DNA of 64,000 nucleotides from positions 186,001 to 250,000 of the forward strand of contig NZ_JBFAPK010000002.1 in the NCBI RefSeq assembly GCF_040676675.1. Direction: 5' to 3'. Position 1 is the stretch's first letter. Each line of letters opens with the position of its first letter. This DNA is from JBFAPK01 sp040676675. Lineage in GTDB: Bacteria; Actinomycetota; Actinomycetes; Mycobacteriales; Micromonosporaceae. A program made the translations under genes and the position numbers. The notes under the pieces were generated by a model, which ran no database searches, was not told where the DNA came from, and was given only the letters and a program-made list of their open reading frames with translations. Shown piece by piece: positions 40,899 through 48,532 of the stretch.

Positions 40899-40925
40899 TA
40901 GGGAACCAAGTAGATCTTGTCCCTA
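40899..40925 (+). promoter_or_regulatory. Nested inverted repeat abutting the precursor ribosome site
   Basis: TAGGGA (40899-40904) and TCCCTA (40920-40925) enclose CAAG (40907-40910) and CTTG (40916-40919), making a collinear interrupted palindrome that runs up to the AAGGAGG (40925-40931) of the precursor gene. It can act as an operator for the opposing ArsR-type regulator or as an RNA stem limiting ribosome access. Confidence 0.5.
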
Positions 40926-40936
40926 AGGAGGACGTC

Positions 40937-41125
40937 GTGGGTCTTGCCACCCAGCTCCGGATCAGTGACCTCTCCAACGCCGAGGATGTGCTCCACCCGA
41001 CGCTGCTGACCGGCGTCGAGCGCAGCGCCAGCTCGCTCCTGGACATCCTGGCCAACAACGCGGAGAACCTCGTACGCGAGCAGTTCTTCTGCTCGAACAC
41101 CTGCGACCTGGTGCCGCACTGCTGA
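40937..41125 (+). CDS. Candidate RiPP precursor peptide with Cys-rich C-terminus
   Basis: A 62-residue peptide starting at GTG 40937, five bases after the strong site AAGGAGG. Residues 1-49 are acidic and helical (ISDLSNAEDVLHP, SLLDILANNAENLVREQ), as leader regions usually are. The last 13 residues, FFCSNTCDLVPHC, hold three cysteines (52, 56 and the final residue 62). No signal peptide or transmembrane segment is present. A hairpin separates it from the enzyme genes, the normal way of making more precursor than enzyme. I know no homologous family. The leader/core boundary (possibly after Gln49) is a guess. Confidence 0.7.
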   Translation: MGLATQLRISDLSNAEDVLHPTLLTGVERSASSLLDILANNAENLVREQFFCSNTCDLVPHC

Positions 41126-41156
41126 CCGTACGTCGACCACGGCTACACCGATGACC

Positions 41157-41194
41157 GGCCCTGCCCGCGCGCTCGTGAGGGCGCCGGCGGGGCC
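41157..41194 (+). promoter_or_regulatory. Hairpin/attenuator between precursor and enzyme genes
   Basis: 41157-41170 pairs with 41181-41194 in a 14-position stem with one mismatch and one G-U pair, around a 10-base loop. It lies 32 bases after the precursor stop and 47 before the PP-loop gene. Partial termination here would give excess precursor transcript. Confidence 0.65.
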
Positions 41195-41241
41195 GGCCCC
41201 TTTCCTCGGCCACGACTGACGAAAACGGGACGGCACAATAA

Positions 41242-42480
41242 ATGATCAAGTCGATTGTCTTCGCCGACCGCCTCGACCGGAAGTTCGAGCTGCGCGCGAA
41301 GGTGGGCGAATACCTCCACTCGACCCTGGCCCGCAACCACATCCCGGTGGACGCGGTCGTCGTACGCCGCGACGGCGTGGTGGTCGACGACTGGCAGGAA
41401 CGGATCGACGAGTCGGCGGAGTACCGGATCGAGATGGTCCGCGCCTACCACCTGCCGGACTTCCTCTCCCTCACCCGGCTGTGGGACACCGAACTGTCCT
41501 CCGGCGAGTGGCAGACCCGCCCGGACTCCTTCTACACCAAGCGGCACTTCATGCACAGCGGCCAGGGCGACTACGACGCCACCCAGGTCGCCTTCAACCG
41601 GGACGAGTACGTCCAGTACGCCGAACAGCTCTTCGTCGACGGGGTGCACAGCAAGGGGCTGATCAGCCCGGGCGAGCGGATCCTGCTGGCGGTGTCGGGC
41701 GGCAAGGACAGCCTCGCCCTCGGCTACTTCCTGAGCCGCACCGCCGACCGCCTGCCCGCCTTCGAGTTGCAGACCGTGCACGTCACGACGTTCTCGAAGC
41801 CGCTGGACACGTCGTTCGCGCAGTCCATGGCCGAGCAGTTCGGGCACCCGCTCACCCTGGTCACCGACGACGAGGTACGGGACTTCTACCACCTACGGGT
41901 GTCGCCGCAGGAGGCGCTGGCCGAGGTCAAGTACAAACACGACGCCTCGTTCTCGATCGCCTCCGTGCACTCGATGATGCGCTGTTCCATCGAGCGCGCC
42001 GCCCGGAACATGGGGATCACGAAGATCGCGTTCGGCCTCATGCGCGAGGACATCTGCACGTCGATCATCAAGAGCATGTTCGTCGGCTTCCCGTTCGGCG
42101 GCAGCTACCGCAAGCGGCAGGGGCAGTTCGAGATGGTCTACCCGCTCTGGCCGATCGGGAAGAAGGAGCTGACCCTCTACCTGGAGGCGCTGTTCCCGAG
42201 CAACAACAAGCAGGGCAGCCCGGTCGTCTTCGAACGCGGCGAGCTGGCCCGCGACATCCACTACATGATCGTCGACACCCTGGAGACCATCCTGCCGGGC
42301 GCCGGGTTCCAGCTCTTCGAGGGCCATCAGCGCATGGTCGACAACTTCCTGGGACTGCCCCGGCACAAGGAGTGCCAGAACTGCGGGATGTCGTTCTCCG
42401 TCGGGGTCGGTGCCGCCGATCTCGACGCGGGCGTCTGCGAACTGTGCCGGGTCTTCGAGAAGCTGGGCGTGCTGGCATGA
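41242..42480 (+). CDS. Beta-grasp/PP-loop ATPase (TtcA/TtuA-like, candidate thiolation enzyme)
   Basis: A 412-residue adenine-nucleotide alpha-hydrolase. The PP-loop VSGGKDS is at about 151-157. The N-terminal 75 residues (RAKVGEYLHSTLARNHIPVD, then AVVVRRDGVVVDDWQE and EYRIEMV) look like a ThiS/MoaD beta-grasp domain without the C-terminal Gly-Gly. A zinc-ribbon-like tail has CQNCGMSF and CELC (about 377-401). Family members adenylate a carbonyl or ring oxygen and replace it with sulfur in tRNA. Here the usual GHxxDD reads GLMRED, and the gene sits between a peptide and a sulfur scaffold. Peptide thioamidation or thiocarboxylation is therefore plausible; tRNA thiolation remains an alternative. 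Stop overlaps the methyltransferase start. Confidence 0.82.
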   Translation: MIKSIVFADRLDRKFELRAKVGEYLHSTLARNHIPVDAVVVRRDGVVVDDWQERIDESAEYRIEMVRAYHLPDFLSLTRLWDTELSSGEWQTRPDSFYTKRHFMHSGQGDYDATQVAFNRDEYVQYAEQLFVDGVHSKGLISPGERILLAVSGGKDSLALGYFLSRTADRLPAFELQTVHVTTFSKPLDTSFAQSMAEQFGHPLTLVTDDEVRDFYHLRVSPQEALAEVKYKHDASFSIASVHSMMRCSIERAARNMGITKIAFGLMREDICTSIIKSMFVGFPFGGSYRKRQGQFEMVYPLWPIGKKELTLYLEALFPSNNKQGSPVVFERGELARDIHYMIVDTLETILPGAGFQLFEGHQRMVDNFLGLPRHKECQNCGMSFSVGVGAADLDAGVCELCRVFEKLGVLA

Positions 42481-43304
42481 CGGGCGCGGGACGGCGGGCA
42501 CTGGTCCCGGCGCCGGCCGGCGAGGTGGCCCGGCCGACCGCCGCCTTCGAGGCCGACCCGGAGGGCTACCGGACCTACTTCGAGGACGACTTCTGGCGGC
42601 TGTCGGACTACTCATGCTCGGCGGCTGGCGTGATCGAGACCGAGCTGTCGTTCCTCTCCGCATACCTGGACGAGTGGGGCGTACGCCGGATTCTCGACGC
42701 GGGGTGCGGCCGGGGCCGGCACCTGGTACCGCTCGCCGCGGCCGGGTACGAGGTGACCGGCGTGGACATCTCCGCCCGCAACGTCGAACTCGCCCGCGCG
42801 GCCGTCAACCGGCACGACGTCAAGGCCGAGGCCGTCGTGGCCGACCTGCGGGACGTCGCGCTGGACGGGCCGTACGACCTCGCGCTGTTCATGCTCTCGT
42901 CGTTCGGCTACCACTCGGACGCCGACAATGTCCGGTTGCTGCGGAACGTGCGGCGGCACCTGCGCATCGGTGGCCGGCTCATGCTCGACCAGCCGAACCG
43001 CGAACAGCTGGTCGCCGGCTTCCTCACCCGGTCGTGGGCGGAGGTGGGCGGGCACTACTACCTCATGCACTACGGCTTGGACCTGCACGCGGGCGCCCGG
43101 GACAGCTGGTTGACCGTCTTCCACCCGGAGGCGGGCCTGCGCGACTACTTCCACCGGCTGCGGCTCTACACCACGGCGGAACTGCGGCAGGTCCTGCGGG
43201 AGGCGGGCTTCGCCCTCGACCTGGTGCTGGGGGACTTCTCCGACCCCCTGACCCGGGGCGACCTGACCAGCCGCCGGCTCCAGTACGTCGCCCACGCGGT
43301 GTGA
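42477..43304 (+). CDS. Class I SAM-dependent methyltransferase
   Basis: A 275-residue methyltransferase. Motif I is ILDAGCGRGRHLVPLAA at about 72, motif II VTGVDIS, and the post-motif region YDLALFMLSSFGYHSD. An N-terminal extension of about 40 residues (RTYFEDDFWRLSDYSCS) belongs to the methyltransferase-25-like group acting on small molecules or peptides. ATG 42477 overlaps the PP-loop gene stop (ATGA). In this context it could methylate Cys, Ser/Thr, the carboxy terminus or a thioamide of the peptide; which is unknown. Confidence 0.87.
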   Translation: MTGAGRRALVPAPAGEVARPTAAFEADPEGYRTYFEDDFWRLSDYSCSAAGVIETELSFLSAYLDEWGVRRILDAGCGRGRHLVPLAAAGYEVTGVDISARNVELARAAVNRHDVKAEAVVADLRDVALDGPYDLALFMLSSFGYHSDADNVRLLRNVRRHLRIGGRLMLDQPNREQLVAGFLTRSWAEVGGHYYLMHYGLDLHAGARDSWLTVFHPEAGLRDYFHRLRLYTTAELRQVLREAGFALDLVLGDFSDPLTRGDLTSRRLQYVAHAV

Positions 43305-43306
43305 CC

Positions 43307-43735
43307 ATGTCCGCCGACTCGTACCTGGAGGTCCAGACCCTCCTGGCGGACCACTACCGCAATCCCCGCCACTGGGGGGTCGCCGCGGGCGGCGCCAGCC
43401 GTTACGGACGGTCCCCCGGCTGCGGCGACGAGCAGGTGATCTACGCGACCGCCCGGCCCGGCGGCGAGGTCGTCCTCAGCTTCCGGGCCAAGGGCTGCGC
43501 CCTGTCGAGGGCGAGCACCTCGATCCTGCTGGAGTACGTGGAGGGGCTCTCCTGGGCCGAGATATCGGTGCTCGACGAGTCGGTGCTGCTCGACCTGCTC
43601 GGGCCCGAGGTGGTGCACAGCCGGCCGAAGTGCGCGTTGCTCGGCCTCGGCCTGCTCCGCGAACTGGCACAGCAACGACACGGGGATCCGGCCGAGGAGC
43701 GGCGCGGCGAACCGGCCGAGCGGCGGCGGGGATGA
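43307..43735 (+). CDS. IscU/SufU/NifU-like sulfur/Fe-S scaffold
   Basis: A 142-residue protein. It carries LLADHYRNPRHWG, the first-Cys loop RSPGCGDEQV, FRAKGCALSRASTSILLEYV with the second Cys, and HSRPKCALLGL with the third, so all three scaffold cysteines and the adjacent Asp are kept. SufU proteins accept sulfur from a cysteine desulfurase through zinc-bound Cys. It starts two bases after the methyltransferase stop and overlaps the exporter gene. No desulfurase is in the locus, so a housekeeping one would be needed. As a dedicated sulfur donor for the PP-loop enzyme it is the key clue to sulfur insertion. Confidence 0.85.
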   Translation: MSADSYLEVQTLLADHYRNPRHWGVAAGGASRYGRSPGCGDEQVIYATARPGGEVVLSFRAKGCALSRASTSILLEYVEGLSWAEISVLDESVLLDLLGPEVVHSRPKCALLGLGLLRELAQQRHGDPAEERRGEPAERRRG

Positions 43736-45051
43736 CCGGGGCGCTGGCCGGCCTGCTCCGCCCATGGCAACGCCCGCGCGACGTACCGCCGCTGCCGCCG
43801 CCGGCCCGGCTCTTCGTGCTCGCGAACGCGCTGAGCGCCTGCGGCGCGGGCCTGGCCATGCCCTACTTCGCCGGCTACCTGGTCGGCTTCGACGGCGCCG
43901 CCGCCACCGCCGCCGGGGTGCTCGCGACCATCGCGGTCGTCGACATCGTCGCCCAGTGGGCGCTGGCCCGCCGGGTCGAGCGCCGCCGGGGCAGCCGGGC
44001 GTCGGCCATCGCCGGCTGCTGGGTGCAGGCGGTGGCCTGGGCCCTGATCGCCGGCGCCGGCGCGTACTGGCAGGTGCTGGCGGCGGCGGTGCTGCTGGGC
44101 CTGGGCAACGCGCTCTTCTTCTCCGTCCGGATCAACCTGCAACTACAGATCGTGCCCGACCGGGCGCACGAGTACTCGTTCGCGCTGCGCTACCTGCTCG
44201 GCAACCTCGGGATGACGCTCGGCGGGCTCCTCGGCGGGACGCTCGTCGCCTGGTTCGGCACCGGGGCGTCCCGCGGGCTCATGGCGGCGAACAGCGCCAC
44301 CTTCGTCGCGTTCGCGCTCGTCCTGGCCATGGCCGTGCCCGCCGACGCCCCGGACCCGGCGAGGCGGACGGATCCGAAGCCGCCGGCGCCCGGGGCCGGC
44401 CGGCCCGTACGCTTCGACCTGGCGTTGCCCGGCCTGGTCCTCGCGTACTTCTGCCTCGTCACGACCGGGCTGGCGCAGTTCGAGACCGTCCTGCCGTTGC
44501 AGTGGACCACCCGCGACGGGCTGGCGCCGTCGATGGCCGGATACCTCTTCTCGGCCCTCACGCTCTGCACGTCGGTCGTCCAGCTGCCGGTGTCCCGGCT
44601 CGCCACCCGGCTCGGTGGCGTCAACTCGATCCGCACCCTCTGCGCCGCGTGGGCGGTCGGCGCGGTGGTGCTGGCGGCGGCCCGGTACGACCTGGCGCTC
44701 GCGTGGCGGGCGGGAATCCTGCTGCTGGGCGTGGTCGCGCTGGCCGTCGGCGAGTGCATGTTCAGCCCGTCGATTCCCGGGCTGCTCCGGACCGCCGACG
44801 AGGGGCTACGCCGCCGGGCCGGTTCCGCGCTGGCGATGGCCCACTCGATCGGCATGTTCGTCGGTCCGTCGCTGGGCGTGGTGCTCGTGACGCACGCGCC
44901 GCTCGGTGCGTACGGACTGATCATTCTGGGCGCGGCGCTGGCCGCGACCGTGGTGCGCCCGCTCGACCCGGCCGCCCGGCGCACCCCCGAGGAGCCGGGG
45001 CGACGGGCGGTCGCCGTGTCGGGCGGACGAGGAGGAGAGACTGATGACTGA
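43732..45051 (+). CDS. MFS exporter in the peptide locus
   Basis: A 439-residue major-facilitator transporter with 12 predicted helices. The N-half begins FVLANALSACGAGLAMPYFA, and the A-motif region reads LARRVERRRGSRASA. A basic/proline-rich loop (about 200-225) links the halves. Start overlaps the scaffold stop (ATGA), and its own stop overlaps the DUF455 gene by eight bases. Drug-efflux-type MFS proteins commonly export small modified peptides, so it is the likely exporter or self-protection pump for the product. Confidence 0.88.
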   Translation: MTGALAGLLRPWQRPRDVPPLPPPARLFVLANALSACGAGLAMPYFAGYLVGFDGAAATAAGVLATIAVVDIVAQWALARRVERRRGSRASAIAGCWVQAVAWALIAGAGAYWQVLAAAVLLGLGNALFFSVRINLQLQIVPDRAHEYSFALRYLLGNLGMTLGGLLGGTLVAWFGTGASRGLMAANSATFVAFALVLAMAVPADAPDPARRTDPKPPAPGAGRPVRFDLALPGLVLAYFCLVTTGLAQFETVLPLQWTTRDGLAPSMAGYLFSALTLCTSVVQLPVSRLATRLGGVNSIRTLCAAWAVGAVVLAAARYDLALAWRAGILLLGVVALAVGECMFSPSIPGLLRTADEGLRRRAGSALAMAHSIGMFVGPSLGVVLVTHAPLGAYGLIILGAALAATVVRPLDPAARRTPEEPGRRAVAVSGGRGGETDD

Positions 45052-46270
45052 GACCCTGGACGCCTGGACCACCATCGACGGCGACAGCGAGCACTACCTG
45101 GGTTGGCGCGTCGAACGGTTGCGGTCGCTGGCCGAACGTCTTCTCGCGCGCGCCGTGCCGCTGCTCTCCGTCGTACCGCGGGCGGCGGCCGTGGAGACGA
45201 AGCTGGTCCTGGCGGACGTGCTGCGCCGGGACATCGAGGCGATCGACCTGCTGCGGACCCGGATCCACGAGCTGGGAGACGGTTGGGAGCCGGCCTGGAC
45301 CCCGCCGGAGCGGCCGGCCGGGGCGGCGCTCGACCTGGCCCGCGCGACCACCGGCACCGAGGTCCTGCGCCGGCTCGCGGACGGCGCCGGCGAGCTGCGG
45401 CGCGCGGTGGACGCGGCGGGCGACCTCCCGGCCGTCCTCGACGAGCCCACCCGCGACGTACTGGCCCGCGTGCGCCTGCTGCTCGACCAGTCAGTAGCGG
45501 CGGCGGCGCGGACCACGCCCGCGCCGGAGGAGTTGGACGTCGTCGCCGCGCCCGCCGACCCGGCGCGGCCGATGTCCCAACCGCCGCTGCCGGCCCGGGA
45601 CGCCCGCTTCACCCTGCTGGACCCTGGTACGCCGATCAAGCACCCGCTGGCGGAGCTGGCGCCGGCCGCACAGGCCGGTTACGTGGCGCAGTGGCTGCTG
45701 ATCTCGCTGGAGATCCCCACCATCGAGTTCTGCTGCCGGGCGATCCAGACGTACGACTTCCCGTTCGCCTTCGTGCGGGACATGAACCGGCAACTGTGGG
45801 ACGAGGTCCGGCACGGACAGGCGTTCCTCCAGCACTCGTTGGCGATGGACGTCCCGCTGGGCGAGGCGCCCGCGACGCTGCAACTCTGGCTGGCCACCGA
45901 CGTCGACCAGCCCGAACTGGCGCTCGCCATCCACCAGCGGCTGGGCGAGCGGATCGGCATCGAGTCGGCCTTCTCGCACGTACGCCTGTGGCGCGGTCTC
46001 GGCGACGACCGGACCGCCGAGCTGTTCGCGGTCGTGGCGCAGGACGAGATCGGCCACGTGGCCATCGGCAACAGGTGGGTACGCCACCGCAGCGCGAGCG
46101 AGGACGTGCCGCGGCTCGACGAGCGGGCGCGGGAGCGGCGGGCCGAGTTCTCGATCGCCAGCGTGCCACGGGGGTTCGAGCCGGAGGCGTACCGGCGCGC
46201 CGGCTTCACCGACGAGGAGATCGAGTTGATCCGGCTGGCGTACCAGGACGTCCAGCGGGCGGCGGCTTGA
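45044..46270 (+). CDS. DUF455 ferritin-like protein, candidate di-iron enzyme
   Basis: A 408-residue protein. Its C-terminal half (about 200-370) is a ferritin-like four-helix bundle with LEIPTIEFCCRAIQTYD, WDEVRHGQAFLQHSL, GIESAFSHVRLW and AQDEIGHVAIGNRW. The two ExxH pairs and helix glutamates are the ligand pattern of di-iron proteins, and DEIGHVAIGNRW is the DUF455 hallmark. The N-terminal 190 residues are helical and family-specific. DUF455 has no established reaction; di-iron oxidation of the peptide is inferred from context. GGAGGAGAG precedes the ATG. A palindromic terminator follows at 46285. Confidence 0.8.
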   Translation: MTETLDAWTTIDGDSEHYLGWRVERLRSLAERLLARAVPLLSVVPRAAAVETKLVLADVLRRDIEAIDLLRTRIHELGDGWEPAWTPPERPAGAALDLARATTGTEVLRRLADGAGELRRAVDAAGDLPAVLDEPTRDVLARVRLLLDQSVAAAARTTPAPEELDVVAAPADPARPMSQPPLPARDARFTLLDPGTPIKHPLAELAPAAQAGYVAQWLLISLEIPTIEFCCRAIQTYDFPFAFVRDMNRQLWDEVRHGQAFLQHSLAMDVPLGEAPATLQLWLATDVDQPELALAIHQRLGERIGIESAFSHVRLWRGLGDDRTAELFAVVAQDEIGHVAIGNRWVRHRSASEDVPRLDERARERRAEFSIASVPRGFEPEAYRRAGFTDEEIELIRLAYQDVQRAAA

Positions 46271-46284
46271 GGCCCGGCCGCGCG

Positions 46285-46314
46285 GCCGGGTACCGGCCCG
46301 GGCCGGTACCCGGC
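46285..46314. terminator. Perfect 30-base palindrome, bidirectional terminator
   Basis: The arms GCCGGGTACCGGCCC (46285-46299) and GGGCCGGTACCCGGC (46300-46314) are exact complements. It starts 15 bases after the DUF455 stop and touches the last base of the opposing regulator gene, so it can end both transcripts. Confidence 0.8.
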
Positions 46315-47306
46315 TACGTGGCCGGCGCGTCCTGACCGTCGAGCAGAAAGCTGCCGACCGGGGTCACCGCGTGCAGCACCACCTGGCCGTGCCGCTGGCT
46401 GCTGATGAGGTTCGCCTCCCGCAGGATCGTCGCCTGCCGGCTCACCGTCGGTGCCGGCAGCTCCAGCCGCCGGGCCAGCTCGGTGGTGGAGCAGTCGCAT
46501 TCCGCGATGGCCTCCAGCACGTTCGCCCTGGTCCGTCCCAGCAGCGTGACCAGCGCGTCGTGCGAGCCGCCGGTCTCGCAGGTCAGCCAGTCGAAGCTGT
46601 GCTCGATGGGATAGACCAGCTGCGGGGGCAGCTCCGGGTCCAGCAACGTGGTCGGGGCGCCCCAGCAGAAGAAGGAGGGCTGTAGCAGGAGCCCCCGACC
46701 GTCGAGCCGGATCTCGTGGTCGAAGGGACACGCCACCTCCAGCGTGCCGCCGTGCCAGCGGGCCGAGGGGTGCAGCGTGGCCAGCACCTCCTGCCATCCC
46801 CGGGCGAGCAGGGTCCGGCACCGCCGCGCGCGATCCCGCTCGACCTGTGCCTGGACCCGGGTCCAGTAGGGGGCCAGGCAGGCGTCGAAGTACCGCTGGG
46901 CGGCCAGGGCGAGCTGGGTGACGGACTCGGTGGTCCCGGTCAGCAGCGACCGGGTCCAGCGGGGCAGGGTCTGCATCCGGTGTTGGCGGCACAGCTCGAA
47001 CAGGTCCCGGCGGATCCGCGGCAGCGGGGTGTTGCGCAGCTGCTCCAGCATGACCGTGAGACTCGTCGACGCCGGGTATGGCGTGAGGAAGTCGACCGAG
47101 TAGCCGGTGGCCGGCGCCAGGTCGGTCAGCATGCGGGTGGTGGCGGGCAGGACCCGGCGTGCCCGCCCCCGCCAGGCGTCGAACACCGCCGCTCCACCCC
47201 GCCGACGCAGCCGGTTCAGGCTCAGCATCGCCTCCCACAGCGGTGCGGGGCCGGGCGCGAGCCTCGTCCGGGCGACGTCGTCCACGGTGAAGTGGATTCT
47301 CAACAC
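46314..47306 (-). CDS. ArsR-type winged-helix regulator with large N-terminal domain
   Basis: A 330-residue regulator. The DNA-binding winged helix lies at the C-terminal end (about 255-320; RANVLEAIAECDCSTTELAR, LPAPTVSRQATILREANLIS), as in DUF5937/ArsR-type actinobacterial regulators. The first 240 residues form a helical/beta sensory domain beginning LRIHFTVDDVARTRLAPGPA. GTG 47306 has GGGGAG six bases upstream. The gene converges on the peptide operon and most likely controls it, perhaps through the repeat at 40899. The Cys pair in AECDCSTTELA may or may not be a metal site. Confidence 0.85.
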   Translation of the reverse strand: MLRIHFTVDDVARTRLAPGPAPLWEAMLSLNRLRRRGGAAVFDAWRGRARRVLPATTRMLTDLAPATGYSVDFLTPYPASTSLTVMLEQLRNTPLPRIRRDLFELCRQHRMQTLPRWTRSLLTGTTESVTQLALAAQRYFDACLAPYWTRVQAQVERDRARRCRTLLARGWQEVLATLHPSARWHGGTLEVACPFDHEIRLDGRGLLLQPSFFCWGAPTTLLDPELPPQLVYPIEHSFDWLTCETGGSHDALVTLLGRTRANVLEAIAECDCSTTELARRLELPAPTVSRQATILREANLISSQRHGQVVLHAVTPVGSFLLDGQDAPAT

Positions 47307-47425
47307 CTGCTACTCCCCTTCGCGTACCCGCTCGGAAGGAAATCTGCGATACCGGACTAGCCGCGCCACTTGCCAAACGCCTCGACGGGGAAGGCGGGGA
47401 CGCGGTCCGCCGGTCCGGACGGGGA

Positions 47426-48532
47426 CTACCCGCGCAGCTCCGCCACCGAGCGGGTGACCTCGGCCAGGACGTCCGGCAGCGGCGCGACGCCGAGTCCCGG
47501 GCCGGCGGGGACGTCGAGGCCGCCGTCGCGCAGCACGAACGGCTCGGTGAGGTCGGTGGTGTAGAAACGGTCGGAGGCCGAGACGTCGCCGGGCAGCGTG
47601 AAGTTGGGCAGGGCGGCCAGCGCCACGTTGGCGGCCCGGCCGAGGCCGGTCTCCAGCATTCCGCCGCACCAGACCGGGACCCCGTTGGCGGCGCAGACGT
47701 CGTGGATGCGGCGGGCCTCCAGGTAGCCCCCGACCCGCCCCGGCTTGATGTTGACGATCTGGCAGGCGCCCAGCGCGATGGCGTCGGCGGCGGAGCGCGC
47801 CGACACCACGGACTCGTCGAGGCAGACCGGGGTACGGATGCGCCGCGCCAGCTCGGCGTGTCCGCGTACGTCCTCCTCGTCGAGCGGCTGCTCGATCAGG
47901 AGCAGGTCGAACGGGTCGAGGCGGGCGAGGTGGCGGGCGTCGCGCAGCGCGTACGCGGTGTTCGCGTCGACCTGCAACAGCACGTCGTCGCCGAAGCGCT
48001 CGCGTACCGCCCGCACGGGTTCGACGTCCCAGCCGGGCTCGATCTTGAGCTTGATCCGGACGTAGCCCTGGTCCAGGTAGCCGGCGACCGCGTCGAGCAG
48101 CTCCGGGACCGAATCCATGATCCCGACGGAGACACCGCTGGGCACGTGGTCCGCGACCGCGCCGAGGCCGGCGGCGAAGGACATGCCGTGGGTACGCAGC
48201 TCCGCGTCGAGCACGGCCATCTCGAGCGCCGCCTTCGCCATCCGGTGCCCCTTGACCCCGGCCAGCAGCGGCGCCACCGCGGGCGCGGTGACCGTGCCGG
48301 CGGCGAGCAGGGCGGGCACCAGGTGTCGGCGCAGCACGTCCTCGGCCCCCTCGACGTACTCGGAGGAGTAGCTGGCATCGGCGCCCGCCACGCACTCCCC
48401 CCAGCCCTCGGCCTCGGGCGTGGTCAGCCGCACCAGCAGCGCCGAGCGCTCGTACTCGGTGCCGAGCGAGGTCCGGAACGGGCTCACCAGCGGCATGGCG
48501 ACGCGGTACAGGGCGACCCGCTCGATCCTCAT
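47426..48532 (-). CDS. o-Succinylbenzoate synthase/N-acylamino-acid racemase-like enolase family enzyme
   Basis: A 368-residue barrel enzyme. Catalytic features are IKLKIEPGWD (KxK base), LQVDANTAY, LLIEQPLDEED and PVCLDESVV (metal ligands) and NIKPGRVGG (second Lys). The N-lobe LVSPFRTSLGTEYERSALLV is typical of the MenC/NAAAR branch. It could make o-succinylbenzoate for menaquinone or racemise N-acyl amino acids. The GNAT gene in front, with an ATGA overlap, supports the racemase route, in which an acyltransferase makes the substrate. Confidence 0.88.
   Translation of the reverse strand: MRIERVALYRVAMPLVSPFRTSLGTEYERSALLVRLTTPEAEGWGECVAGADASYSSEYVEGAEDVLRRHLVPALLAAGTVTAPAVAPLLAGVKGHRMAKAALEMAVLDAELRTHGMSFAAGLGAVADHVPSGVSVGIMDSVPELLDAVAGYLDQGYVRIKLKIEPGWDVEPVRAVRERFGDDVLLQVDANTAYALRDARHLARLDPFDLLLIEQPLDEEDVRGHAELARRIRTPVCLDESVVSARSAADAIALGACQIVNIKPGRVGGYLEARRIHDVCAANGVPVWCGGMLETGLGRAANVALAALPNFTLPGDVSASDRFYTTDLTEPFVLRDGGLDVPAGPGLGVAPLPDVLAEVTRSVAELRG

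Noticed and set aside
40937..41125. Reading the Cys/Ser/Thr peptide as a lanthipeptide precursor
   Set aside because: Ser53 and Thr55 could in principle be dehydrated, but no dehydratase or cyclase of any lanthipeptide class is encoded in the locus.
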